Assembly: GCA_934183135.1 (NCBI GenBank)
Contig: CAKPRX010000065.1
Coordinates: forward strand, 1 to 12,355
DNA length: 12,355 nt
Direction of reading: 5' to 3'
From: an uncultured Prevotella sp.
Lineage (GTDB): Bacteria; Bacteroidota; Bacteroidia; Bacteroidales; Bacteroidaceae
Shown: piece by piece, positions 4,992 to 12,355 of the stretch
How the letters are laid out: every line of letters begins with the position of its first letter
How positions within the stretch are numbered: the stretch's first letter is position 1
The notes under the pieces: generated by a model
Databases searched by the model: none
Seen by the model: the letters and a program-made list of their open reading frames with translations, nothing else
Told to the model about the DNA's origin: nothing
Program-made: the position numbers and the translations under genes

Positions 4992-7826
4992 ATGAGAAGT
5001 AAGTCGGTTATAACGTTGCTCTTCCTGGTCGTCATTGTCGTGATGGCCCGTACAGCCATGCCTGTGGGCAAGAAAAAGACCCGGCAGGCTCAGACAGACA
5101 CCATAGCACTCGTCAAGGATACCCTGAAAGCCACTAAGGCACTGCGCGAGGAGCCCGACACCACCAAGATGGACTCGCTGCAGCTCGCCGTCTATCACCA
5201 TAACAAGGCCGTCGACGACTCGATACGCCTGGACTCCATAAACCGCTCTAAGAAAAATGGCATTGACGCTCCGGTAACCTACTCGGGCGAGGACTCGCTC
5301 GTGTACGATGCCCGCACCAGGCGCGCCTATATCTATGGCTCGGCCAAGGTGAAGTATGAGAACATGGAGCTTAACAGCGACCGGATAGCCATGAGCATGG
5401 ACAGCAGCCTGGTACACGCCGTGGGAACCCCGGACTCGATGGAGAAGGGCGGAGTACGCAATAAGCCCGTGTTCACCATGGGCGAGACCACCTATGAGAG
5501 CGACACCATGTCCTTTAACTTCAAGACCAAGAAGGGATTTATCAATAACGTCAATACTCACCAGGAGGAGGGCTACCTGTCAAGCGAGCTGTCCAAGCGC
5601 AATGACAACGGCGACATCTACCTGAAACACGGCCGCTATACCACATGCGACGCCGAGCACCCCGACTTCTATATCGCCCTCTCGCGCGCCAAGGTGCGTC
5701 CTAACAAGGACGTCGTCTTCGGCCCGGCTTATCTCGTAGTGGCCGATGTGCCCCTGCCGCTGGCCATCCCTTATGGCTTCTTCCCCTTTAGCAAGAGCTA
5801 CTCGTCGGGGTTCATCATGCCCAGCTATGGCGACGAGGCCGACCGCGGTTTCTACCTGCGCGACGGTGGCTACTACTTCGCCATGAGCGACAAGTGGGAC
5901 CTCAAGCTGTTGGGCGAGGTCTACACCAAGGGCTCGTGGGGACTCAGCATGGCCACCAACTACCGTAAACGCTACAGGTATAGCGGCAGCTTCCTGGCCA
6001 GTTTCCAGGATACCCGTACGGGCGACAAGGGCATGCCCGACTATCAGCGGCAGACCAGCTTCAAGATACAGTGGAGCCACAGGCAGGATGCCAAGGCCAA
6101 CCCCTTCAGCTCGCTTTCGGCCAGCGTGAACTTCGCCACGAGCAGCTATGAGCGCAATAACCTGAACAGCATGTACAACCCGCAGACCATGACGCAGAGT
6201 ACGCGTACCTCGTCGGTCAACTGGAGTACCACGTTCTCCAGCATAGGTATGACGCTGAGCTCTACGGCCAACCTGAACCAGAATATGCGCGACTCGACTA
6301 TCGCCCTGACGCTGCCAGACCTCAATATCTCGATAAGCAGGTTCTACCCGTTCAGGCGTAAGAACGCGGCGGGCAAGCAGCGCTGGTATGAGAAGATAGC
6401 GCTGAGCTATACGGGCCAGCTCACCAACTCTATCAACACCAAGGAGGACCAGCTGGCATCGTCTAACCTTATCAAGGACTGGCGCAACGGCATGCAGCAC
6501 AGCATCCCCGTCTCGGGCAACTTTACGCTGTTCAACTACATCAACATCACCCCGTCCTTCAACTTTACCGACCGTATGTACACCCGTAAGGTAAACCGTT
6601 CGTGGAACGAGGAGACCCAGCAGGTGGAGAACGATACCGTCTATGGGTTCCACAATGTCTACAACTGGAATTTCTCTATGAGCGCCAGCACCAAACTGTA
6701 TGGTTTCTACATCCCGAGCCGCAAACTGTTTGGCGACAAGGTACAGGCCATCCGCCATGTGATAACCCCACAGGTGAGCTTCAGCTATGCGCCCGACTTC
6801 GGGTCGTCGCGCTACGGCTATTATCAGACTTATCAGCGTACCAATGCCGACGGCAGCGTAGACCTGGTCGAGTATTCGCCTTACGAGGGCAGTGCCTTCG
6901 GGTTCCCAAGCCGTGGCCGCACGGGTAGCCTGTCCTTCAGTCTGGCCAATAACCTTGAGATGAAGGTGCGCAGCGACAAGGACTCTACGGGGTACAAGAA
7001 ACTCAGCCTGATTGATAACTTCGGGCTCCAGATGTCGTACAACATGGCTGCCAAGGAGAAGCAGTGGAGCGACCTGGGTGTGGATATCCGCCTTAAATGG
7101 TGGAAGAGCTATACCTTTAACCTCCACGCCGTGTTTGCCACTTATGCCTACGAGTTGGATAAGAACGGTAATCCCTATGTGGGCAACCATACCGAGTGGG
7201 GCCGTGGCCGCTTCGGCCGCTTCCAGGGCATGTCGCAGAATTTCTCGTTCACCCTTACGCCCGAGAAGTTGCGCAAGCTGTTTGGCGGTGAGTCGGAAGA
7301 CGATGACGACTTCTACAATCGTAAGAATAAGGATGGCGTGGACACCGATATTGAGAGTAATGTAGACGATGACATGATAGAGGGCCAGCGCGGTGCCAAG
7401 AAAAAGAAAGATACGGGCAAGGCCCAGACCGACGACGATGGCTACATGCTCTTCTCTATGCCCTGGTCGCTTACCGTGGGCTACGGTGTTACGATGAGCG
7501 AGAACCGGGACTTGAAGAAGTTCAACTACAACACGATGCGCTATCCCTACAAGTTTACCCAGACCGTTAACCTGAGTGGCAACCTGCGTATCAGCGACGG
7601 ATGGAACATCAGCTTCTCCTCTGGTTATGATTTTGACAACCACAAGATCAGTATGACCACGGCCTCGCTCCAGCGCGACCTCCACTGCTTCAACATGAGT
7701 TGCCAGGTGGTGCTCGCCCCGTACACCAGCTACAACTTCACCTTCCGTTGTAACGCATCCACGCTTACCGATGCCCTCAAGTACGACAAGCGTAGCGGCT
7801 ACTCCAATGCTGTCCAGTGGTATTGA
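4992..7826 (+). CDS. lptD: LptD, outer-membrane LPS assembly protein (Bacteroidetes type)
   Basis: 944 residues. LptD, with the lipoprotein LptE, forms the outer-membrane barrel that places lipopolysaccharide in the outer leaflet. The start is supported by a signal peptide (MRSKS, then a hydrophobic stretch to about residue 22); no other in-frame start lies between the preceding stop and 4992. A charged linker to about residue 80 precedes an OstA/LptA-like periplasmic jellyroll (VTYSGEDSLVYD, ARTRRAYIYGSAKVKYENM, ELNSDRI), then the family motif YTTCDAEHPDFYIALSRAK and LPLAIPYGFFPF. From about residue 250 on, alternating aromatic strands form the barrel, ending in NAVQWY with a terminal aromatic. 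Around residues 765-815 a very acidic then lysine-rich insert (ESEDDDDFYNRKNK, GAKKKKDTGKAQTDDD) interrupts the barrel and is probably a loop. It follows the HD gene by 53 bases. Confidence 0.9.
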   Translation: MRSKSVITLLFLVVIVVMARTAMPVGKKKTRQAQTDTIALVKDTLKATKALREEPDTTKMDSLQLAVYHHNKAVDDSIRLDSINRSKKNGIDAPVTYSGEDSLVYDARTRRAYIYGSAKVKYENMELNSDRIAMSMDSSLVHAVGTPDSMEKGGVRNKPVFTMGETTYESDTMSFNFKTKKGFINNVNTHQEEGYLSSELSKRNDNGDIYLKHGRYTTCDAEHPDFYIALSRAKVRPNKDVVFGPAYLVVADVPLPLAIPYGFFPFSKSYSSGFIMPSYGDEADRGFYLRDGGYYFAMSDKWDLKLLGEVYTKGSWGLSMATNYRKRYRYSGSFLASFQDTRTGDKGMPDYQRQTSFKIQWSHRQDAKANPFSSLSASVNFATSSYERNNLNSMYNPQTMTQSTRTSSVNWSTTFSSIGMTLSSTANLNQNMRDSTIALTLPDLNISISRFYPFRRKNAAGKQRWYEKIALSYTGQLTNSINTKEDQLASSNLIKDWRNGMQHSIPVSGNFTLFNYINITPSFNFTDRMYTRKVNRSWNEETQQVENDTVYGFHNVYNWNFSMSASTKLYGFYIPSRKLFGDKVQAIRHVITPQVSFSYAPDFGSSRYGYYQTYQRTNADGSVDLVEYSPYEGSAFGFPSRGRTGSLSFSLANNLEMKVRSDKDSTGYKKLSLIDNFGLQMSYNMAAKEKQWSDLGVDIRLKWWKSYTFNLHAVFATYAYELDKNGNPYVGNHTEWGRGRFGRFQGMSQNFSFTLTPEKLRKLFGGESEDDDDFYNRKNKDGVDTDIESNVDDDMIEGQRGAKKKKDTGKAQTDDDGYMLFSMPWSLTVGYGVTMSENRDLKKFNYNTMRYPYKFTQTVNLSGNLRISDGWNISFSSGYDFDNHKISMTTASLQRDLHCFNMSCQVVLAPYTSYNFTFRCNASTLTDALKYDKRSGYSNAVQWY

Positions 7827-7881
7827 TGGGGCAGCATGGGGCAGCGCGTTTTCTGACTTTGTGAAAAAAACGGTGACTTTG

Positions 7882-7913
7882 CTTGTTTATATCATTGACA
7901 ATCATTAACTTTG
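7882..7913 (+). promoter_or_regulatory. Promoter of the C10 protease gene
   Basis: TAACTTTG at 7906-7913 matches the -7 consensus TAnnTTTG. CTTG at 7882-7885, 20 bases upstream, fits a -33 element with one mismatch. The leader to the ATG at 7953 is about 32 bases, A-rich and without a Shine-Dalgarno sequence. The 126-base gap after lptD shows no hairpin, so some read-through from lptD is possible. Confidence 0.65.
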
Positions 7914-7952
7914 TCGGGGTATAAACTAAATAATAACTAAAAATCATTTCTT

Positions 7953-10520
7953 ATGCAGAAGAGAATTCCATTCCTCGTAATGGCGCTTGGGCTCTTTGTG
8001 GCGCTTTCGGCATGGGCTGGGCCACGTACATTCGAGCAGGCGCAGAAAATCGCCGAAACCCAGGCAGGCCGTCTTGGCCTGACAGTAGACCGCAAGGCTA
8101 TGGCCCGGGCTAAAGCCATCAACGGAGTTGTTGATGGTGTGCGAAAAGTAGCCAACTACTATGTGTTCCCAAACGGCGCTGGCAAGGGATTTACCATCGT
8201 GTCTGGCGACGACAGTATGCCTGACATCGTGGGCTATTCTGCCAGCGGCACCTATGATGAGAGCCAGATTCCTGAGGCTATGACCTATTTCCTAAAGGAG
8301 TACAGCAATATGGTCGAGGCTGTAAAGGCTGGCGACGAAAGGGCACGGCGCACCCTCGACGAGCGCCGGGGCGCGACGGTGGCACCTGCGGTGAGTCCGC
8401 TGGTTAACATACACTGGGGGCAGGGCACTCCCTTTAATAATATGTGTCCCGACTATGCTGTGGGGAAACGCTCTGCTACAGGCTGTGTGGCCACGGCCAT
8501 GGCGCAGGTCATGGCCTACTGGAAATATCCTAAAGAACTGAAAGCCGACATACCCAGCTACGTCACCTCTACGAACTCTATTGGCGTACGGGGCGAAACC
8601 AGCGGGCAGACCTACGACTGGGACAATATGCGGACTGAGTATAGGTCGGCCTATACCACTGCCGAGGCCGACGCAGTGGCCAAGCTGATGTCGCATTGCG
8701 GCAAGGCTGTCAATATGGACTATGGTGCCAGCTCGGGAGCCATTGTCACCCATAAGGAACTGGCCACTTATTTCGGCTATGACAAAGACCTTATGCTTTA
8801 TCTCAATCGCTCGTCGTTTAGCCTGGCCGAGTGGATTACTCTCATTGACAACGAGCTCAAGGCCGGCCGCCCCATTCTTTACAGTGGCCAATCCTCGGAT
8901 GCCGGACATCAGTTTATTTGTGACGGAAGTGACGGCGAGGGGCTCTATCATATTAACTGGGGATGGAATGGCAACCAGGACGGCTATTTTGACATCACTA
9001 TTCTCAATCCTGACAAGGGCGGCATCGGCTCTGGCAATGCCGAGGACGGATATAGCAAGGACTGTACTATGATTATCGGTATGCAGCCTGATAATGGCAT
9101 TGTCGATGAGCCCCTGGTCAATTTGCCGCTGGTCCAGGCATACAAGTACGACCGCGATGGCCTTACGTCGAGTTTTGCCATTACGCAGGGGATACGCCCG
9201 AATACATCGGGGTCGTTCCAGCTGACTATCAGCGATGCTTTCTTTCCCAACACCGATGACTCCTTTGTCGGCAAACTGGCCTACGGTGTCAGCGATGGCA
9301 AAGGCGGATATACTCCGATAGGGCAGATTACCAGCAATGCGCAGCTTGGCGGCCAGTTCTTCACCACTAAGGTCAGCTGGAGCCCGGCTCCCGGTACTTA
9401 TACCATCTATGCCCTTTACTGCGCCAACGGCGAGAGCACCTGGCACAAGTGTGCTTACGCCAACGGACTGGCTCCGTACAAGGTAACCGCTACCGCTACC
9501 CAGCTTACCATGGCCAAGAGTATGCTGAGCGCCACACTGAAGCCTGTAGGCGAGTTGCGTGCTTATGACACAGGCGTATTCGAAGTTACCTTGACCAATG
9601 ACGATGAGGATGACTATGTAGGCAAAGTAGCCTTCTGGCTGTCTGATACAGAAGAAGAAACTGCCGGAAACAAGGCCACTACACTTGATGTCGTCGTGGG
9701 CGCCCACTCTACGATAACCCGGCAGCTGACGGTAAGCTCTTTCCAGTACCGTGCAGAGGGCGATGCCTATGTATGGCTTAAGGACGCGTCGGGCGCGAAC
9801 ATCTCGCCCGTGCAGAAAGTCACGGTCGGCAAAGCCATTAAGCCTGTGCTGGTTCTGACGAGTGTGGAGACGAATGCTACTCCTGGTGACTACGAGACCG
9901 AAAGGGCCTTTCATGGCGACAATAGGGTAAAGGCTCCTAAGGTAAACGATAACTTTGCCAGGGTGCGGATGGGCTTTATCAATATAGGTGCCGAGGGCGA
10001 GGTCAGATATTTCATAAGCGCTTCCAATCCTGCCGGCACCGAGAGGTTCTGGAAAGGTTATAGGACTGTTAATGTGCCTAACGACGGAAGCACGGCATAT
10101 GTCGAGGAGACCTGGAGCCCCTCCGAGACTGGATTTGCCTTTATGCTGTGCTCTCTTAATATGAGTTATATGGATTCTGACGACTCCCCGTTCAGGTTTG
10201 TAAGCATGGATAATTATATGTACAAGCTGGAGCTGGCTGATGGCAGCGGTCGCTATTTCCAGGTGCCGGCCAATATGCAGTTCTTATATGTCGCAGGAAA
10301 GACCGTGGGTATCGATAATGCTGAGACAGGGCACGGTATGACGGTAAGAAGCGGCGAGGGCGAGATAGTCATCCTTGCCGACAAGACAGAGCGGGTGGCT
10401 ATATACGGCATTGACGGCAGACAGGTAAGGAATGTCATCGCCCAGGCAGGCGTGGCCTTGCACGTAAGCGTGCCGTCAGGTATCTATATCGTCAAGGGTA
10501 CTAAGGTGGCCGTAAGATAG
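7953..10520 (+). CDS. Secreted C10-family cysteine protease (streptopain/SpeB-like) with a T9SS-like C-terminal tail
   Basis: 855 residues. Signal peptide 1-22 (ending SAWA). A propeptide of the SpeB inhibitor type runs to about 140 (YYVFPNGAGKGFTIVSGDD, IVGYSASGTYDE). The peptidase domain spans about 145-375: SATGCVATAMAQVMAYWKYP places the catalytic Cys at 178, GHQFICDG the catalytic His at 319, and HINWGWNGNQDGYF (residues 333 onward) the conserved Asn/Trp segment. All key residues are present. Residues 375 to about 780 are beta-rich and probably hold Ig-like modules. The last 70 or so residues (VAIYGIDGRQVRN, then GIYIVKGTKVAV) resemble a type A sorting domain of the Por (type IX) secretion system, so it is probably secreted or displayed on the cell surface. 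It is longer than streptopain (about 400) because of these modules. Relatives include the Prevotella and Bacteroides C10 proteases. It is activated by removal of the propeptide in the family; the natural substrate is unknown. Confidence 0.93.
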   Translation: MQKRIPFLVMALGLFVALSAWAGPRTFEQAQKIAETQAGRLGLTVDRKAMARAKAINGVVDGVRKVANYYVFPNGAGKGFTIVSGDDSMPDIVGYSASGTYDESQIPEAMTYFLKEYSNMVEAVKAGDERARRTLDERRGATVAPAVSPLVNIHWGQGTPFNNMCPDYAVGKRSATGCVATAMAQVMAYWKYPKELKADIPSYVTSTNSIGVRGETSGQTYDWDNMRTEYRSAYTTAEADAVAKLMSHCGKAVNMDYGASSGAIVTHKELATYFGYDKDLMLYLNRSSFSLAEWITLIDNELKAGRPILYSGQSSDAGHQFICDGSDGEGLYHINWGWNGNQDGYFDITILNPDKGGIGSGNAEDGYSKDCTMIIGMQPDNGIVDEPLVNLPLVQAYKYDRDGLTSSFAITQGIRPNTSGSFQLTISDAFFPNTDDSFVGKLAYGVSDGKGGYTPIGQITSNAQLGGQFFTTKVSWSPAPGTYTIYALYCANGESTWHKCAYANGLAPYKVTATATQLTMAKSMLSATLKPVGELRAYDTGVFEVTLTNDDEDDYVGKVAFWLSDTEEETAGNKATTLDVVVGAHSTITRQLTVSSFQYRAEGDAYVWLKDASGANISPVQKVTVGKAIKPVLVLTSVETNATPGDYETERAFHGDNRVKAPKVNDNFARVRMGFINIGAEGEVRYFISASNPAGTERFWKGYRTVNVPNDGSTAYVEETWSPSETGFAFMLCSLNMSYMDSDDSPFRFVSMDNYMYKLELADGSGRYFQVPANMQFLYVAGKTVGIDNAETGHGMTVRSGEGEIVILADKTERVAIYGIDGRQVRNVIAQAGVALHVSVPSGIYIVKGTKVAVR

Positions 10521-10530
10521 CCCTCTACGT

Positions 10531-10561
10531 CAGGCACCATAGGCTATGGCCTCTCTGCCTG
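10531..10561 (+). other. Small nested hairpin after the protease stop codon
   Basis: CAGGCA (10531-10536) pairs with TGCCTG (10556-10561), and inside it CCATAG (10537-10542) pairs with CTATGG (10544-10549). It begins 10 bases after the stop codon and precedes the larger hairpin. It may protect the 3' end of the mRNA or help termination. Confidence 0.4.
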
Positions 10562-10572
10562 CCAAGACTACC

Positions 10573-10626
10573 GGCCCGGAGCGGCGACGGCGATGTGTAA
10601 GCATCGTGCCGTCGCTGCTCCGGGCC
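10573..10626. terminator. Strong bidirectional hairpin terminator
   Basis: Arms 10573-10595 and 10602-10626 are near-perfect reverse complements: one mismatch, plus two extra bases in the right arm, around the loop TGTAAG. The stem is very GC-rich. The sequence after it on the plus strand is TTCTGTTTGT. It lies between the ends of the protease gene and the convergent antiporter gene and suits both. Confidence 0.8.
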
Positions 10627-10646
10627 TTCTGTTTGTATGGGGCAGC

Positions 10647-12355
10647 CTATGCCTGGAGCAGGCGCGCTATCGACTCGCTCTCGCCCACCACCCAGAGCAC
10701 GTCGCCCTGCTCAAAGGGACGTGTGGGAGTTATCATGGTCAGGTTCTGCTGTCCCTCCTCGACCCCTACCACCATGCAGTCGTAGTGCTCGCGGATGCCG
10801 CTGTCGCCGAGCGACTTGCCGATAAAGGGGCTGCCGTGCCTGATAATCATGCGGTGCAGCTTCATCTCGCGTTTCTCGATGTCGGCGTCCTCGGGTATGA
10901 GCCCCTGAGACACGTAGGTGCCAAAGGCATGCAGCTGCTCGTCGCTCCCGATGGCCTGCAGGCGGTCGCCGGGAAATACCAGGCAGTCGCCACCCGGGAT
11001 GTTGATGCGGCGGTGGCCGCGCAGGATGCTGCTGATGTGTATGCCGAACCGCTGGCGGAGCTGCAGCTCGTTGAGGCTCTTGCCGCCCAGCTCTGAGTCG
11101 GTGGGGATGTCAAAGTCGGATATGTGGAGGTCGCGGTCCAGCAGATGGCCCTCGTAGAGCGGACGCTTGCGACCCGTAACCTGGGCCTCGATGTCGCGCG
11201 AGTGCAGGTTCTGGACGAAGAGACGTTCCAGGCGTATGCTGCTGCGTTTCAGCTTGCGCGACACCACCATGGCGCAGATAATCACCGCGGCCAGCGTGAT
11301 GACCAGCGCATTGGCAAACCGGGCCAGGTAGTTGCAGATGTAGAACAGGAACGCGCCGGCGATGACGATGCGTACCGCTATGGTAAACAGCAGTGGCAGC
11401 CTGTTGATGCGGTTGCCCGTCCAGAGTGCCCTGAACTCATCGCTGTGGTTGTGCTTCATGATGATGGCCCTCAGGAAGGGCGAGATGAGCGCCACCGTGA
11501 CCATGCCGCATGCTCCGTTGGCCCACCAGTGGGGCAGTATCTGCCGGGCAAAGGCGAGGGCGAAGGTGAACATAAGCGTGACGACTGCCGAGGACAGTGT
11601 GGCGTATATCAGGGTGTTGGCCACCAGCTTGCGTATGAGCGCCTGCCAGTTGGCAGCCTCGGCCGAGGCCGAGTGAGTGGCTATGTTCAGGTGGCCCAGC
11701 CTCCGCACCCACTTGGTGGGCATGTGGCGTTCTGTCCAGGCATAGCAGGGGTCGGCCGCCTTCATCATATAAGGGGTCAGAAACGTGGTGATGACCGACA
11801 CGGCTACCACCACGGGGTAGAGAAACTCGCCTATGACGTGGAGCGACAGCCCGAGCGAGGCGATGATGAAGGCAAACTCGCCTATCTGGGCCATGGAGAA
11901 GCCACAGCGCATCGAGTTGCGCAGGGTCTGGCCGCTGAGCATGAAGCCCATGGTGCCGAAGACTGCCTGGCCTACCAGGATGGCCGCCACCAGTACGGTG
12001 ATGGGCAGCGCGTAGTCTGCCAGTATCTTGGGGTCTACCAGCATACCCACCGACACGAAGAAGATGGCACCGAAGAGGTTCTTCACCGGTCCGACCAGCC
12101 TGGCTATCTTGTCGGCCTCGATGGTCTCGGCAAGGATGCTGCCCATGACAAAGGCCCCGAAGGCACTGCTGAATCCCACCAGGGTAGACACCCACGCCAT
12201 GGCGCAGCACAGGCCCAGCGCCACGATGGTCATCGTCTCGTCGTTCATCAGCCGGCGTGTCTTGCGCAGGAAGAGCGGCACGAAGAAGATGCCCGCCACC
12301 AGCCATACCGTCAGGAAGAACGCTATCTTGACTACCGAGGCCACCATCTGGCCTC
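10647..12355 (-). CDS. Cation:proton antiporter, CPA2/KefB-like, with C-terminal RCK_C (TrkA-C) domains; 5' end missing
   Basis: At least 568 residues; the frame stays open to the right edge, so the N-terminus lies outside. It should sit in the inner membrane and exchange K+ or Na+ for H+. The CPA2 exchanger core is clear: VALGLCCAMAWVSTLVGFS, SAFGAFVMGSILAET, NLFGAIFFVSVGMLVDPKIL and MAQIGEFAFIIASLGLS, followed by a membrane segment and TPYMMK. A second membrane region (about 11,250-11,650) has four or so hydrophobic segments. Two RCK_C-like domains follow: DSELGGKSLNELQL to the GDRLQAIG segment (about 10,930-11,120), and RHGSPFIGKSLGDSG to GDVLWVVGES (about 10,650-10,860). No Rossmann-type RCK_N domain (GxGxxG) is seen between them and the membrane part, unlike E. 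coli KefB/KefC. Bacteroidetes commonly have this layout as far as I recall. The ion specificity cannot be told from the sequence. The promoter is outside the window. Confidence 0.88.
   Translation of the reverse strand, partial: GQMVASVVKIAFFLTVWLVAGIFFVPLFLRKTRRLMNDETMTIVALGLCCAMAWVSTLVGFSSAFGAFVMGSILAETIEADKIARLVGPVKNLFGAIFFVSVGMLVDPKILADYALPITVLVAAILVGQAVFGTMGFMLSGQTLRNSMRCGFSMAQIGEFAFIIASLGLSLHVIGEFLYPVVVAVSVITTFLTPYMMKAADPCYAWTERHMPTKWVRRLGHLNIATHSASAEAANWQALIRKLVANTLIYATLSSAVVTLMFTFALAFARQILPHWWANGACGMVTVALISPFLRAIIMKHNHSDEFRALWTGNRINRLPLLFTIAVRIVIAGAFLFYICNYLARFANALVITLAAVIICAMVVSRKLKRSSIRLERLFVQNLHSRDIEAQVTGRKRPLYEGHLLDRDLHISDFDIPTDSELGGKSLNELQLRQRFGIHISSILRGHRRINIPGGDCLVFPGDRLQAIGSDEQLHAFGTYVSQGLIPEDADIEKREMKLHRMIIRHGSPFIGKSLGDSGIREHYDCMVVGVEEGQQNLTMITPTRPFEQGDVLWVVGESESIARLLQA

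Noticed and set aside
5580..7685. A 701-codon open frame on the minus strand opposite lptD
   Set aside because: It is fully antisense to a clearly recognised gene and its product is rich in His, Val, Arg and Gly as expected from reading GC-rich codons backwards. No motif supports it.
8292..9914. A 540-codon minus-strand open frame opposite the C10 protease
   Set aside because: The plus-strand gene has all catalytic motifs of its family; the antisense frame has no signal peptide or domain.

Overview
The window looks like chromosome from a Bacteroidales bacterium, most plausibly a GC-rich member of the Prevotellaceae or a neighbouring family; the genus cannot be fixed from the sequence alone. 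The reasons are: Bacteroidetes-type promoters (TAnnTTTG -7 boxes) in front of several genes, no clear Shine-Dalgarno sequences, a Bacteroidetes-style LptD, and a C10 (streptopain-like) protease with a type IX secretion-like C-terminal tail. Coding DNA is clearly GC-rich, while promoters and one long intergenic stretch are AT-rich.

Layout, left to right. (1) The 3' end of queF (+) runs into a perfect 19-bp-arm hairpin that it shares with a convergent lipoprotein gene (-). (2) Upstream of the lipoprotein gene lies a tandem array of about 84-bp units. The gene-proximal unit carries a full -33/-7 promoter, and every unit carries an inverted repeat at the same place. (3) About 0.9 kb with no convincing gene follows. 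It holds a perfect 28-bp-arm hairpin, three copies of a TGTATAAATATACA-type dyad and a duplicated 15-mer. (4) A (+) run comes next: a biotin-dependent-carboxyltransferase-like protein, an HDIG-domain hydrolase overlapping it by 8 bases, and then lptD behind its own promoter. (5) A C10 cysteine protease (+) with its own promoter ends at a strong hairpin, where it meets a convergent, 5'-truncated cation:proton antiporter gene (-).

The genes do not form one pathway. They cover tRNA queuosine synthesis (QueF), carboxyl transfer in central metabolism, LPS export to the outer membrane (LptD), a secreted protease and monovalent cation homeostasis. The two gene-level oddities are a biotinyl-like domain with Trp where the biotinyl-lysine should be, and an antiporter whose C-terminal RCK-type domains come without an NAD-binding RCK_N domain. 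The most unusual DNA is the repeat array and the hairpin-rich gap between 1.29 and 2.58 kb. I see no phage, transposase, CRISPR array, tRNA or rRNA. I did not find a clear multi-gene novel system; the best candidates for something undescribed are non-coding.
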